From positions 1 to 26,408 of the forward strand of contig UQLR01000025.1 in the NCBI GenBank assembly GCA_900541975.1: DNA of 26,408 nucleotides, in the 5' to 3' direction. The stretch comes from an uncultured Oscillospiraceae bacterium. Lineage in GTDB: Bacteria > Bacillota > Clostridia > Oscillospirales > Acutalibacteraceae. Positions 1 through 7,241 of this stretch are shown here, in pieces; within the stretch, counting starts at the first letter, position 1, and each line of letters starts with the position of its first letter. The position numbers and the translations under genes were made by a program. Under the pieces are notes generated by a model. It was not told where the DNA came from, ran no database searches, and worked only from the letters and a program-made list of their open reading frames with translations.

Positions 1-619
1 CACTTTTGACCGCCATTTTTGTAATGATCCCTGATTTATTTGCCACGATATCACATGGTTTCTTTGGATTCTGCTTTGTTTTACGATCTAAAGTTTCTTT
101 TATCTCAATATGCAGTCTTGTTCCCTGAATCGAACAGGATGCCCACGCAATCTCAGCATAATCTTCCCTCAGATGGTCTTCCAATGCATCACAGTCAATC
201 TGGTATTTTAATGTTCCAATATGGTAGTAGTTATCCGTAACATACTTTAATATATCACTTTCTGAATATACTTCTCCTCCAGAAACTGTAATCTCCCATA
301 AAAACTGACTCAGCGAAAGGATCATTAAACCGCACAAACACATGGAAAAAAATAATATTTTACGTTTTTTATGTTCTTTTAAGAAATATGGCAGTCCTTT
401 TTGCCCTTGTAACGCAAGATCAACATTTGCTTTCTCTGCTAATGCTTCCAACATTTGATAAGAACTTCGTCTGATAAAAAACACATAGCCGTCTGATACT
501 GGTTTTAATTCCCACAATACAAGATGATTTTTTGCACAGAGATTCAAAAAACGCTCTGTCTGATATCCTTTGACTTGAAAATACAGCCTTCCAAATATAA
601 AGTGCAGAATTTTAAGCAT
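1..619 (-). CDS. yqfD: Sporulation protein YqfD, N-terminal part (cut by window edge)
   Basis: Reading the minus strand from an ATG at 619 gives an open frame of 206 codons running off the left edge. The N-terminus carries the YqfD-type pattern with YFQVKGYQTERFLNLC near residues 13-28, a single hydrophobic segment at about 88-108, and then a domain with the sequence GIITKMAV where the window ends. YqfD is a membrane protein of the mother cell known from endospore formers; its biochemical role is not established. An AGGAG box sits 8 bases before the ATG, and yqfC ends 24 bases upstream, so the two are one operon. A second ATG four bases earlier is in a dead frame. The C-terminal half is outside the window. 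The gene is visibly more AT-rich than the leuS-plsX block. Confidence 0.9.
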   Translation of the reverse strand, partial: MLKILHFIFGRLYFQVKGYQTERFLNLCAKNHLVLWELKPVSDGYVFFIRRSSYQMLEALAEKANVDLALQGQKGLPYFLKEHKKRKILFFSMCLCGLMILSLSQFLWEITVSGGEVYSESDILKYVTDNYYHIGTLKYQIDCDALEDHLREDYAEIAWASCSIQGTRLHIEIKETLDRKTKQNPKKPCDIVANKSGIITKMAVKS

Positions 620-643
620 TTCTCATGCTCCTTTCAAAGAATA

Positions 644-910
644 TCATACATATTCCAGCCTTTTGATCTTTCCTTTGATCTTCATTGATTCCTGTGAGTA
701 AAAATCAACTGCCAGATCACATCCACAGATATTTAATACGACATGATTCCCCTGAATTGAGATCTTATTCTCATCATATGATACGATCCCCCTGTAATTT
801 TCTATGTATGCTTCACAGTTTCCTGTCAAGGTTATAATGAAATCTCCAAACACCACATCTCTTGGAAGAGAAAGTCCTTTAGCAATCACTTCTTTTGGTT
901 TCTTCTTCAT
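644..910 (-). CDS. yqfC: Sporulation protein YqfC (YabP/YqfC family)
   Basis: An 88-residue protein with the family pattern: LSLPRDV near residues 13-19, a GN followed by YRGIVSY in the middle, and a C-terminal IKGKIKRLEYV. YabP/YqfC proteins are small, soluble sporulation factors made in the mother cell; YqfC normally lies next to yqfD, as here. I chose the internal ATG at 910, not the ATG at 931: an AAGGAG box lies 7 bases before 910, while the 931 codon has no ribosome binding site and falls at the predicted transcription start of the promoter at 939-968. The encoded product then begins MKKKPKEV. Length is normal for the family. Confidence 0.9.
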   Translation of the reverse strand: MKKKPKEVIAKGLSLPRDVVFGDFIITLTGNCEAYIENYRGIVSYDENKISIQGNHVVLNICGCDLAVDFYSQESMKIKGKIKRLEYV

Positions 911-938
911 GCAAAACTCCTTTTGTGGCATTTGGTTT

Positions 939-968
939 AATATATGCCGAAAAAAAGCACCATATACC
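939..968 (-). promoter_or_regulatory. Candidate sigma-E promoter for yqfC-yqfD
   Basis: On the minus strand, GGTATATG (961-968), a 14-base spacer and CATATATT (939-946) resemble the Bacillus sigma-E consensus (about GKCATATT, 13-15 bases, CATACANT) in 6 of 8 and 7 of 8 positions. Predicted initiation is near 931, leaving a leader of about 20 bases with the AAGGAG box before yqfC. The -35 element is inside the 3' arm of the rpsU terminator. That sigma-E drives this gene pair is inferred from B. subtilis biology and the motif. Confidence 0.5.
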
Positions 969-990
969 TGTTCCCAGGTAAATGATGCTT
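950..990 (-). terminator. Rho-independent terminator after rpsU
   Basis: Arms at 955-970 and 975-990 pair in 14 of 16 positions around a TTCC/GGAA loop. On the minus strand the hairpin is followed directly by seven T residues. It lies about 22 bases past the rpsU stop. On the plus strand there is no comparable T-run, so it acts on rpsU. It should keep most rpsU transcripts from entering yqfC. Confidence 0.8.
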
Positions 991-1011
991 ATCTTTTCAA
1001 TTAAGTAAAAA

Positions 1012-1188
1012 TTATTTAGATTTTCTCTTACGAGCCGCTTCAGACTTCTTTTTACGCCGTACAGAGGGCTTTTCATAAGCTTCTCTTTTGCGTACTTCAG
1101 CGATAACGCCTGCTCTTGCGCATTGCTTTTTAAACCTTCTTAAAGCGCTTTCAAGTGATTCGTTATCCTTGATTCTGACTTCAGACAT
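1012..1188 (-). CDS. rpsU: 30S ribosomal protein S21
   Basis: A 58-residue, strongly basic protein beginning [19 protein letters not shown], which is the S21 signature, with CARAGV mid-protein and a Lys/Arg-rich C-terminus ending in AARKRKSK. S21 is a small-subunit protein near the 3' end of 16S rRNA that helps initiation. Length is exactly typical for Firmicutes. A GGGAGGG box lies about 8 bases before the ATG. The gene has its own consensus promoter (1247-1276) and terminator (950-990), so it is probably a monocistronic unit between leuS and yqfC. Its leader includes a small AATTG/CAATT inverted repeat at about 1223-1236 of unknown meaning. Confidence 0.96.
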   Translation of the reverse strand: MSEVRIKDNESLESALRRFKKQCARAGVIAEVRKREAYEKPSVRRKKKSEAARKRKSK

Positions 1189-1246
1189 CTATTTTCCCTC
1201 CCATCCGCCATAAGGCAGGGGTTAATTGCATACAATTGCGCAAACT

Positions 1247-1276
1247 ATTATACAATAAACAATTTCCAAATGTCAA
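1247..1276 (-). promoter_or_regulatory. Sigma-A promoter of rpsU
   Basis: On the minus strand a perfect TTGACA (1271-1276) and perfect TATAAT (1247-1252) are separated by 18 bases. Transcription would start near 1240, giving a leader of about 50 bases before the rpsU ATG. It sits in the 124-base gap between leuS and rpsU; I see no clear leuS terminator in that gap. Confidence 0.85.
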
Positions 1277-1312
1277 GTCTTATGTATATTTTTCGACGCA
1301 ATCATCAAAAAA

Positions 1313-3721
1313 CTATTTTACAACAATATTTACAAGCTTTCCCTTGACATAAATCTCTTTAATAACCTGGCGGTTTTCCAGCGCGGCTGCAATTTTAGGC
1401 TGTGCTTTGGCAGCGGCTAACGCCGTTGCCTGGTCTGCATCTGCGGCAATACAAACGCGCGCGCGCAGCTTACCGCTTATCTGCACGGCAATTTCCACCG
1501 TGTCTTCTTTACACTTTTCTCCATCATACTGCGGCCATTGTTGCTGCGCCACAAGCCCGCTTCCCAGAGCGCATGTCTGCCACATTTCTTCCGTAACATG
1601 CGGTGCAAACGGGTTGAGCAGAATTGTAAAAATACGAAGTTCTTCCCTGGTAATGGAGCCTGCGTCTGAAATATCGTTGATCAGGGCCATCAGTGCTGCG
1701 ATGGCTGTATTAAATTTAATGTTTTCAATATCTTCTCCGACCTTTTTAATAGTCTTATGGAAAGCGCCTTCCAGCGCCGGGGTAATGGAATCCCCCTGGC
1801 ACAGAATCGTTTGCAAATTCCAGTAACGCTCTATAAACCTTCTGCAGCCTCTAATGCTGGAAGGGCTCCAGGGCGCCGCTTTTTCAAAGTCTCCGATAAA
1901 CATTTCGTACATGCGCATGGTGTCTGCACCGTACTCGTTTACAATATCGTCGGGATTTACCACGTTTCCTCTGGATTTACTCATTTTTTCGCCGTTTTCC
2001 CCTAAAATCATACCATGGCTTGTGCGTTTTGCATAAGGCTCTTTTGTGGGAACCACGCCAATATCATACAAAAATTTATGCCAAAAACGACTATAAAGCA
2101 AATGCAGTGTTGTATGCTCCATTCCGCCGTTATACCAATCCACCGGGCTCCAATACGCAATTGCCTCTTTATCCGCTAAAGCCTGTGTGTTATGCGGATC
2201 CATATAGCGCAAATAATACCAGGAAGAGCCTGCCCACTGGGGCATGGTATCTGTTTCGCGGCGCGCTTTGCCGCCGCATTTTGGGCAAGTCGTTTCTACC
2301 CACTCGGTAATATTGGCAAGCGGAGATTCCCCGTTTTCTGTCGGTTCATAAGATTCTACCATGGGAAGCTTAAGCGGAAGATCGCTTTCCGGAATGGGTA
2401 CATAGCCGCATTTTTCGCAATGAACAATCGGGATCGGCTCGCCCCAGTAGCGCTGCCGGGAAAATACCCAGTCGCGTAGTTTAAAGTTTACCTTTGCCCT
2501 GCCCCTTCCTTTTTCAGAAAGCCAGCTTACAATTTTTTCCTTAGCGGCTTCTACGGTAAGTCCGTTTAACAGGCCGGAATTAACCAGTGTGCCTGTGCTG
2601 CAGTCGGTAAAAGCTTCTTTTTCAACATCTCCGCCCAAAACGACCTCCACGACCGGCAGGCCAAATTTTTTGGCAAATTCCCAGTCGCGCGTATCGTGCG
2701 CCGGAACAGCCATAATCGCTCCTGTGCCATAAGAAACAAGCACATAGTCCGATATAAATATGGGAATCTCTTTTTCATTAACGGGGTTAATTGCCATAAC
2801 GCCCTGCAGGCGCACGCCTGTTTTCTCTTTTGCAACCTCCGTTCTCTCAAAATCGGATTTTCGGGACGCGGCCAACTGATAAGCACGGACCTCGTCCATA
2901 TTGGAAAGAAGGCCGCTCCATTTTTCCAGAAATGGATGTTCCGGAGAGACAACCATATAGGTTGCGCCAAAAAGTGTGTCGGGTCTTGTTGTATAAACGG
3001 TCAGTTTATCGCCGGTGGTTGTGTCAAAATCCACCTCCGCGCCTGTTGAACGTCCAATCCAGTTCCTTTGCTGCGCTTTAACGCGCTCCGGGTAGTCAAC
3101 CAGATCCAGATCTTCTATCAAACGGTCTGCGTATTGTGTAATTTTAAGCATCCACTGCGATTTTACTTTTCGCACTACCTCGCTGTTACAGCGCTCGCAT
3201 ACGCCGTTTACCACTTCTTCATTTGCAAGAACACATTTGCAGGAGGTGCACCAGTTTACTGCCATTTCTTTTTTATAAGCCAGACCGTGTTTAAAAAGCT
3301 GCAAAAAAATCCACTGCGTCCATTTGTAATACGCAGGATCTGTCGTATTGATTTCCCTGCTCCAATCAAAAGAAATACCCAGCGCCTGAATTTGCTGCTT
3401 GAAATGTGCAATATTCTGCTTTGTCACAATTTCAGGATGAATATGGTTTTTAATTGCATAATTTTCGGTAGGAAGGCCGAATGCGTCCCATCCAATTGGG
3501 TATAACACGTTATATCCCTGCATTCTGCGCTTGCGTGCAACTGTATCCAGTGCAGTATATGGGCGGGGATGCCCTACGTGCAGGCCCTGCCCCGAAGGAT
3601 AGGGAAATTCTATCAGCGCAAAGAATTTTTCTTTGTCAGAATCACGCTGCGCATGAAACACACCCGCTTCTTCCCATATTTTTTGCCATTTTGGTTCTAT
3701 CGATTTATGGTCGTACTTCAA
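1313..3721 (-). CDS. leuS: Leucine--tRNA ligase
   Basis: This class I synthetase attaches leucine to tRNA-Leu in the cytoplasm. The 802-residue product has the HIGH-type motif HVGH at 48-51, a zinc-ribbon-like CTSC/CERC pair at about 158-177, an editing (CP1) domain at roughly 222-410 including [10 protein letters not shown], a second cysteine set at about 435-482, and the KMSKS motif at 579-583. Length matches B. subtilis LeuS. An open frame extends to 3778, but I chose TTG at 3721: it encodes the conserved [13 protein letters not shown] start and an AGGAGG lies 8 bases upstream. It follows rsfS by 60 bases and is the last gene of the long minus-strand run. Confidence 0.97.
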   Translation of the reverse strand: MKYDHKSIEPKWQKIWEEAGVFHAQRDSDKEKFFALIEFPYPSGQGLHVGHPRPYTALDTVARKRRMQGYNVLYPIGWDAFGLPTENYAIKNHIHPEIVTKQNIAHFKQQIQALGISFDWSREINTTDPAYYKWTQWIFLQLFKHGLAYKKEMAVNWCTSCKCVLANEEVVNGVCERCNSEVVRKVKSQWMLKITQYADRLIEDLDLVDYPERVKAQQRNWIGRSTGAEVDFDTTTGDKLTVYTTRPDTLFGATYMVVSPEHPFLEKWSGLLSNMDEVRAYQLAASRKSDFERTEVAKEKTGVRLQGVMAINPVNEKEIPIFISDYVLVSYGTGAIMAVPAHDTRDWEFAKKFGLPVVEVVLGGDVEKEAFTDCSTGTLVNSGLLNGLTVEAAKEKIVSWLSEKGRGRAKVNFKLRDWVFSRQRYWGEPIPIVHCEKCGYVPIPESDLPLKLPMVESYEPTENGESPLANITEWVETTCPKCGGKARRETDTMPQWAGSSWYYLRYMDPHNTQALADKEAIAYWSPVDWYNGGMEHTTLHLLYSRFWHKFLYDIGVVPTKEPYAKRTSHGMILGENGEKMSKSRGNVVNPDDIVNEYGADTMRMYEMFIGDFEKAAPWSPSSIRGCRRFIERYWNLQTILCQGDSITPALEGAFHKTIKKVGEDIENIKFNTAIAALMALINDISDAGSITREELRIFTILLNPFAPHVTEEMWQTCALGSGLVAQQQWPQYDGEKCKEDTVEIAVQISGKLRARVCIAADADQATALAAAKAQPKIAAALENRQVIKEIYVKGKLVNIVVK

Positions 3722-3781
3722 AACCAATACCTCCTGCAACTTTATAAAAAATAACCACGCAGCTTTTGCATGCAACACATT

Positions 3782-4135
3782 TTATTTTAAAATTTGCTCT
3801 ATATCCAAAATTTCCCCGTCCTGCCAAAGACGTTCCAGATCATAATACTGCCTTGCTTCATCGGAAAAAACATGGACAATTACATCCACATAATCTAAAA
3901 GAATCCAGGTATTGGAACGGTGGCCCTCAATATGGCTTACAGAAACGCCTTCCTGGTCCAATTTTTCTTCTACCTCTTCCGACAACGCCTTCACCTGCGT
4001 GCTGCTGTTGCCGGTGGCAATTACCATATAGTCTGCAAGAATAGATACATCGTTAATCCGGATAACCCGGATGTCCCTACCCTTCTTGCTGTCAAGCGCC
4101 TTAGCGGCAAACTTAGCTGTTTGTAATGACGTCAA
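3782..4135 (-). CDS. rsfS: Ribosomal silencing factor RsfS
   Basis: RsfS (YbeB/Iojap family) binds L14 and blocks subunit joining, lowering translation in poor conditions. The 117-residue protein is full length and shows the family core: DVSILADYMVIATGNS at about 29-44, then VKALSEEVEEKL, GHRSNTWILLDYVDVIVHVF and REYY-like RQYYDLERLW. The start is TTG at 4135; GAGGTG lies 8 bases before it and no ATG fits better. It follows yqeK by 16 bases. The nadD-yqeK-rsfS order is the common Firmicute arrangement. Confidence 0.95.
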   Translation of the reverse strand: MTSLQTAKFAAKALDSKKGRDIRVIRINDVSILADYMVIATGNSSTQVKALSEEVEEKLDQEGVSVSHIEGHRSNTWILLDYVDVIVHVFSDEARQYYDLERLWQDGEILDIEQILK

Positions 4136-4151
4136 ACTTCCTTCACCTCTG

Positions 4152-4730
4152 TTATTGATCGTGCTTTTTATTTTCTGTTAAAATCTGATTGTACGCCGCC
4201 AATGTGTTCGGATCAATGGCAAGCGCGCGTCTTGCAAGATCCGCTATGGAAAAAGAAAGACCAAACAACATGGCTTCCTCAAGGGAACGCCCCGCTTTTT
4301 CCCGCATGATCTCTACCCCATCATAGCAACGCTCCGCCCCCGTAAAATCCGCAACAAAAATCACCTTTTCCAACAGGGACATTCCCGCCCTGCCTGTTGT
4401 ATGATAGCGCACGGCGTTTAAAATATCCGGATCTTCAATATGCAGCGTATCGCATATATATGCTGCCCCGGAAATTGCATGCCAAAGTTTTTGAGAGTTC
4501 TGTTCAACAACGGAAAGCATTATACCAGAACGGCGCATAATTTGCAACTGCTCATCGGGCGGCGTTTCTTTTGTAATGTCATGCAAAAGCCCTGCAAGCT
4601 CTGCTTTAGCGGAATCTGCTCCGTAAAGAGCGGAAAGCCGGGCTGCTTCTTTTGCTACGTTGAGCGAATGCAAATACCGCTTTTCGCTCATTCGCTTTTC
4701 TATCAGCGCCATGTATTCCCGATTCAACAT
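4152..4730 (-). CDS. yqeK: HD-domain hydrolase YqeK, likely symmetrical Ap4A hydrolase
   Basis: A 192-residue HD-superfamily protein. Putative metal ligands are visible: H21 (RYLHS), H50-D51 (GLLHD), H83, H110 and D128 (FVADF). YqeK proteins hydrolyse diadenosine tetraphosphate to two ADP and are iron-dependent HD enzymes in Gram-positive bacteria. A GTG at 4739 overlaps the nadD stop by 4 bases, but the AAGGAG box would touch it, whereas it sits 8 bases before the ATG at 4730, so I chose ATG. The gene lies 5 bases after nadD and is surely co-translated with it. The assignment rests on the HD pattern and the neighbours. Confidence 0.9.
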   Translation of the reverse strand: MLNREYMALIEKRMSEKRYLHSLNVAKEAARLSALYGADSAKAELAGLLHDITKETPPDEQLQIMRRSGIMLSVVEQNSQKLWHAISGAAYICDTLHIEDPDILNAVRYHTTGRAGMSLLEKVIFVADFTGAERCYDGVEIMREKAGRSLEEAMLFGLSFSIADLARRALAIDPNTLAAYNQILTENKKHDQ

Positions 4731-4735
4731 AGCAA

Positions 4736-5356
4736 TCACTCCTTATAAAGGCCGTTTTCACGTATATAATGCGCAACGCCACGGCCTGTCAGCGCGGCCA
4801 CATCCCCGCCGTTTTTCAATGCGTCCCTGACCTGTGTGGAAGACACCTGCATTACCGGAATATCCTGCACAATGCAGCGTGCTCCCATTTTTTCCAAATG
4901 GCGTGCCTGTTCCCTGAGCGCGTTTGCATCCGTAGTGTTCCGCGGAACCGTACAAATTTGCGCCAGCGAAAAAATGCGCTGTGGATCCTTCCAGTTTTGC
5001 AGAGTCTGAAACATATCCGCCCCTACAATCAGATAAAGCGCCGCATTTGGGCAGGTGCTCCGAAGCGTTTGCAGCGTGTCTGCCGTGTAGCTTGCACCGC
5101 CGCGCCGGATTTCCATATCCGACACCTGTATTCTGTCGTTCTTTTCAATTAAAACGCGGCACATATTGTAGCGGTCTTCAGCAGACGCCATGCCCCGGCT
5201 GGATTTGTGCGGCGGTATACAGGCCGGTATAAAAAGCACAAGATCCAAATGAAGCGCCGTAATAAACGTTCGCGCCAGGCGGATATGGCCCAAATGCGGC
5301 GGATTAAAACTGCCGCCGAGCATAGCCACCCTTTGTAACGCCTTTACACATTGCAT
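4736..5356 (-). CDS. nadD: Nicotinate-nucleotide adenylyltransferase
   Basis: NadD transfers AMP from ATP to nicotinate mononucleotide to make deamido-NAD. The 206-residue product shows the nucleotidyltransferase motif GGSFNPPHLGH at 14-24, a WKD at 122-124, and the C-terminal SSTQVR motif at 172-177 that matches the SSTxxR of the family. The N-terminus has about ten residues more than B. subtilis NadD. The ATG at 5356 has GGAG 7 bases upstream and overlaps the yhbY end by 13 bases, pointing to translational coupling. yqeK follows 5 bases after the stop. Confidence 0.95.
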   Translation of the reverse strand: MQCVKALQRVAMLGGSFNPPHLGHIRLARTFITALHLDLVLFIPACIPPHKSSRGMASAEDRYNMCRVLIEKNDRIQVSDMEIRRGGASYTADTLQTLRSTCPNAALYLIVGADMFQTLQNWKDPQRIFSLAQICTVPRNTTDANALREQARHLEKMGARCIVQDIPVMQVSSTQVRDALKNGGDVAALTGRGVAHYIRENGLYKE

Positions 5357-5658
5357 GCTTTTTCTCCGGATGGCAGCGTAATTTTAGGCTCTTTGCCATT
5401 CCTGCGGTATAAGACAAATTTCGTACCGATCACCTGTACAACGTCCGCCTGAAGCTCCTGCGCAATGGCATTGGCCGCCTCCCGCGGCGAAACATCCGCC
5501 GTGTCCAGCACCTTGCCTTTAATCAATTCCCTGGCTGTGAGCGCGTCGTCAGCCTGTTTTATGATCTGTCCGCTCATCCCGCCTTTTCCTACCATCAGTA
5601 TTGTATCAATTGGATTGGCAAGCGAACGCAAATATGCTCTCTGCTTACTTGTCAGCAC
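5344..5658 (-). CDS. yhbY: Ribosome assembly RNA-binding protein YhbY (CRM domain)
   Basis: A 104-residue single-domain CRM protein. It begins LTSKQRAYLRSLA and has the GxxG loop as VGKGGM at 23-28, followed by ELIKGKVLDT and a C-terminal VVQVIGTKFVLYRR, which together define the YhbY family. Such proteins bind pre-50S particles and assist 50S assembly. It is normally followed by nadD, and here it overlaps nadD by 13 bases. The gap to the preceding diphosphatase gene is only 13 bases, so both belong to one transcript. Confidence 0.94.
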   Translation of the reverse strand: MLTSKQRAYLRSLANPIDTILMVGKGGMSGQIIKQADDALTARELIKGKVLDTADVSPREAANAIAQELQADVVQVIGTKFVLYRRNGKEPKITLPSGEKACNV

Positions 5659-5671
5659 ACATATCCCCCCA

Positions 5672-6268
5672 TTATTTATAATATTTCTTCAGCGCTTCCT
5701 CCAGTTTTCGCAGCGCGTTACCTCTATGGCTGATTGCGTCTTTTTCAGACGCTGAAAGCTGCGCAAAACTTCTGCCGTCTTTTATAAGGAATATCGGGTC
5801 GTACCCAAAGCCACCGTTTCCCACAGGCGCAAACGCAATATGCCCTTTGCATTCGCCGGAAACCTCCAAAACTGTTTGATCATGCAGAATACAGCAAACC
5901 GAACAGACAAAGCGGGCGGTACGCTGTTCCATGGGGAGCTTTACAAGCTCTTTTAGCAGCTTTTCCATGTTTTGAGCATCTGTTGCCTTTTCCCCTGCAT
6001 AACGTGCGGAATATATGCCAGGCTGCCCGTTCAATGCATCCACTACCAGACCGGAATCATCCGCAACGCTCGGCATACCGGTCAGATTATACGCAGACTG
6101 CGCTTTAAGTTTTGCATTCTGAGCAAAAGTCGCCCCTGTTTCTGCAACCTCCGGCAAAGTAAAACCAGCCTGAAGCGCCGTCTTTGCACAAATATTAAGC
6201 GGGCTTAAAATTCTTGAAAGCTCTTTTAATTTTTTAGGGTTATTTGAAGCGATCAGAAACGTTTCCAT
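5672..6268 (-). CDS. rdgB: XTP/dITP diphosphatase (non-canonical purine NTP pyrophosphatase)
   Basis: This Ham1/RdgB-family enzyme hydrolyses XTP, ITP and dITP to monophosphates and keeps them out of nucleic acids. The 198-residue protein has the substrate-binding ASNNPKK at 7-13 (usual form SxNxxK), DDSGL at 70-74, GFGYDPIF near 153-160 and the C-terminal SHRGNAL. Length is typical. It sits between ftsY (18 bases upstream) and yhbY (13 bases downstream) in the same direction. Confidence 0.95.
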   Translation of the reverse strand: METFLIASNNPKKLKELSRILSPLNICAKTALQAGFTLPEVAETGATFAQNAKLKAQSAYNLTGMPSVADDSGLVVDALNGQPGIYSARYAGEKATDAQNMEKLLKELVKLPMEQRTARFVCSVCCILHDQTVLEVSGECKGHIAFAPVGNGGFGYDPIFLIKDGRSFAQLSASEKDAISHRGNALRKLEEALKKYYK

Positions 6269-6286
6269 CCTACAACTCCTGTTATG

Positions 6287-7207
6287 CTATCTATCGTTTC
6301 CACGGGCAAACAGCGCTTTTGCAAAATCATCTGCGTCAAACGGCTGCAGATCGTCGATCTGTTCGCCCACGCCAATATACTTTACGGGAACATCCAGCTC
6401 TTCCCGGATTGCAAGTACAACACCGCCTTTGGCCGTACCGTCAAGCTTTGTCAGCACAATGCCTGTAATGCCCGCTGCGTTTTTAAATTCTCTTGCCTGG
6501 TTAACCGCATTTTGCCCTGTTGTTGCATCCAGCACAAGCAAAATCTCCTTATTGGCGTCAGGCAGCTCCCTGTCAATAATTCTGCTTATTTTTGCAAGCT
6601 CGTCCATCAAATGCTTCTTGTTATGCAAACGGCCGGCAGTATCGCAAATAATCACATCCATCCCCTTTGCCTTTGCAGAGGAGATCGCGTCAAAAACAAC
6701 CGCCGCCGGGTCGGAACCCTCGCTTTGCTTTACAATATCACAGCCGCTGCGCTGCGCCCAGATTTGCAGCTGGTCAATGGCCGCGGCGCGAAAGGTGTCT
6801 GCCGCGGCAAGCACAACCTTTTTTCCATCACTTTTCAGCTGATGTGCAAGCTTTCCAATGGTGGTGGTTTTTCCAACGCCGTTTACGCCGATCACCAGGA
6901 CAACAGAAGGCTTTGTTGCGAGCTTAAGCGCTTGCCCGCCGGAAAGTATTTCTGCAACCGTTTCCTCAAGCAGTCTGTGTATTTCCGAAGGGTCTGTTAC
7001 CCCCTCCTTTTTCACACGCTCACGCAGTTGTTGTGTAATACGCTGGGATGTATGAACACCTACATCGCCCATGACCAAAAGTTCTTCCAATTCTTCAAAA
7101 AGCGTTTCGTCTATTTTTGTAAAAGACTTGAGCATAGAGTCAATTTGGCCAACCACACTGTCTCTTGTTTTCTTCAAGCCTTCTTTTATTTTACTGAAAA
7201 ATCCCAT
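6287..7207 (-). CDS. ftsY: Signal recognition particle receptor FtsY
   Basis: FtsY is the SRP receptor GTPase that docks ribosome-SRP complexes at the membrane for co-translational insertion. The 306-residue protein has the N domain (about 1-95), the P-loop GVNGVGKT at 107-114, the SRP-type insertion element DTFRAAA at 137-143, DTAGR at 189-193, TKLD at 253-256 and GVGEQ at 279-283. The acidic A domain of enteric FtsY is absent, as usual in Firmicutes. The start beginning MGFFSKIKEGLKKT is the conserved Firmicute form with a basic, membrane-binding N-terminus. It follows smc by 34 bases. Confidence 0.97.
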   Translation of the reverse strand: MGFFSKIKEGLKKTRDSVVGQIDSMLKSFTKIDETLFEELEELLVMGDVGVHTSQRITQQLRERVKKEGVTDPSEIHRLLEETVAEILSGGQALKLATKPSVVLVIGVNGVGKTTTIGKLAHQLKSDGKKVVLAAADTFRAAAIDQLQIWAQRSGCDIVKQSEGSDPAAVVFDAISSAKAKGMDVIICDTAGRLHNKKHLMDELAKISRIIDRELPDANKEILLVLDATTGQNAVNQAREFKNAAGITGIVLTKLDGTAKGGVVLAIREELDVPVKYIGVGEQIDDLQPFDADDFAKALFARGNDR

Positions 7208-7241
7208 TGTGTATCCATCCTTTATCCGGTTATATTGAAGG

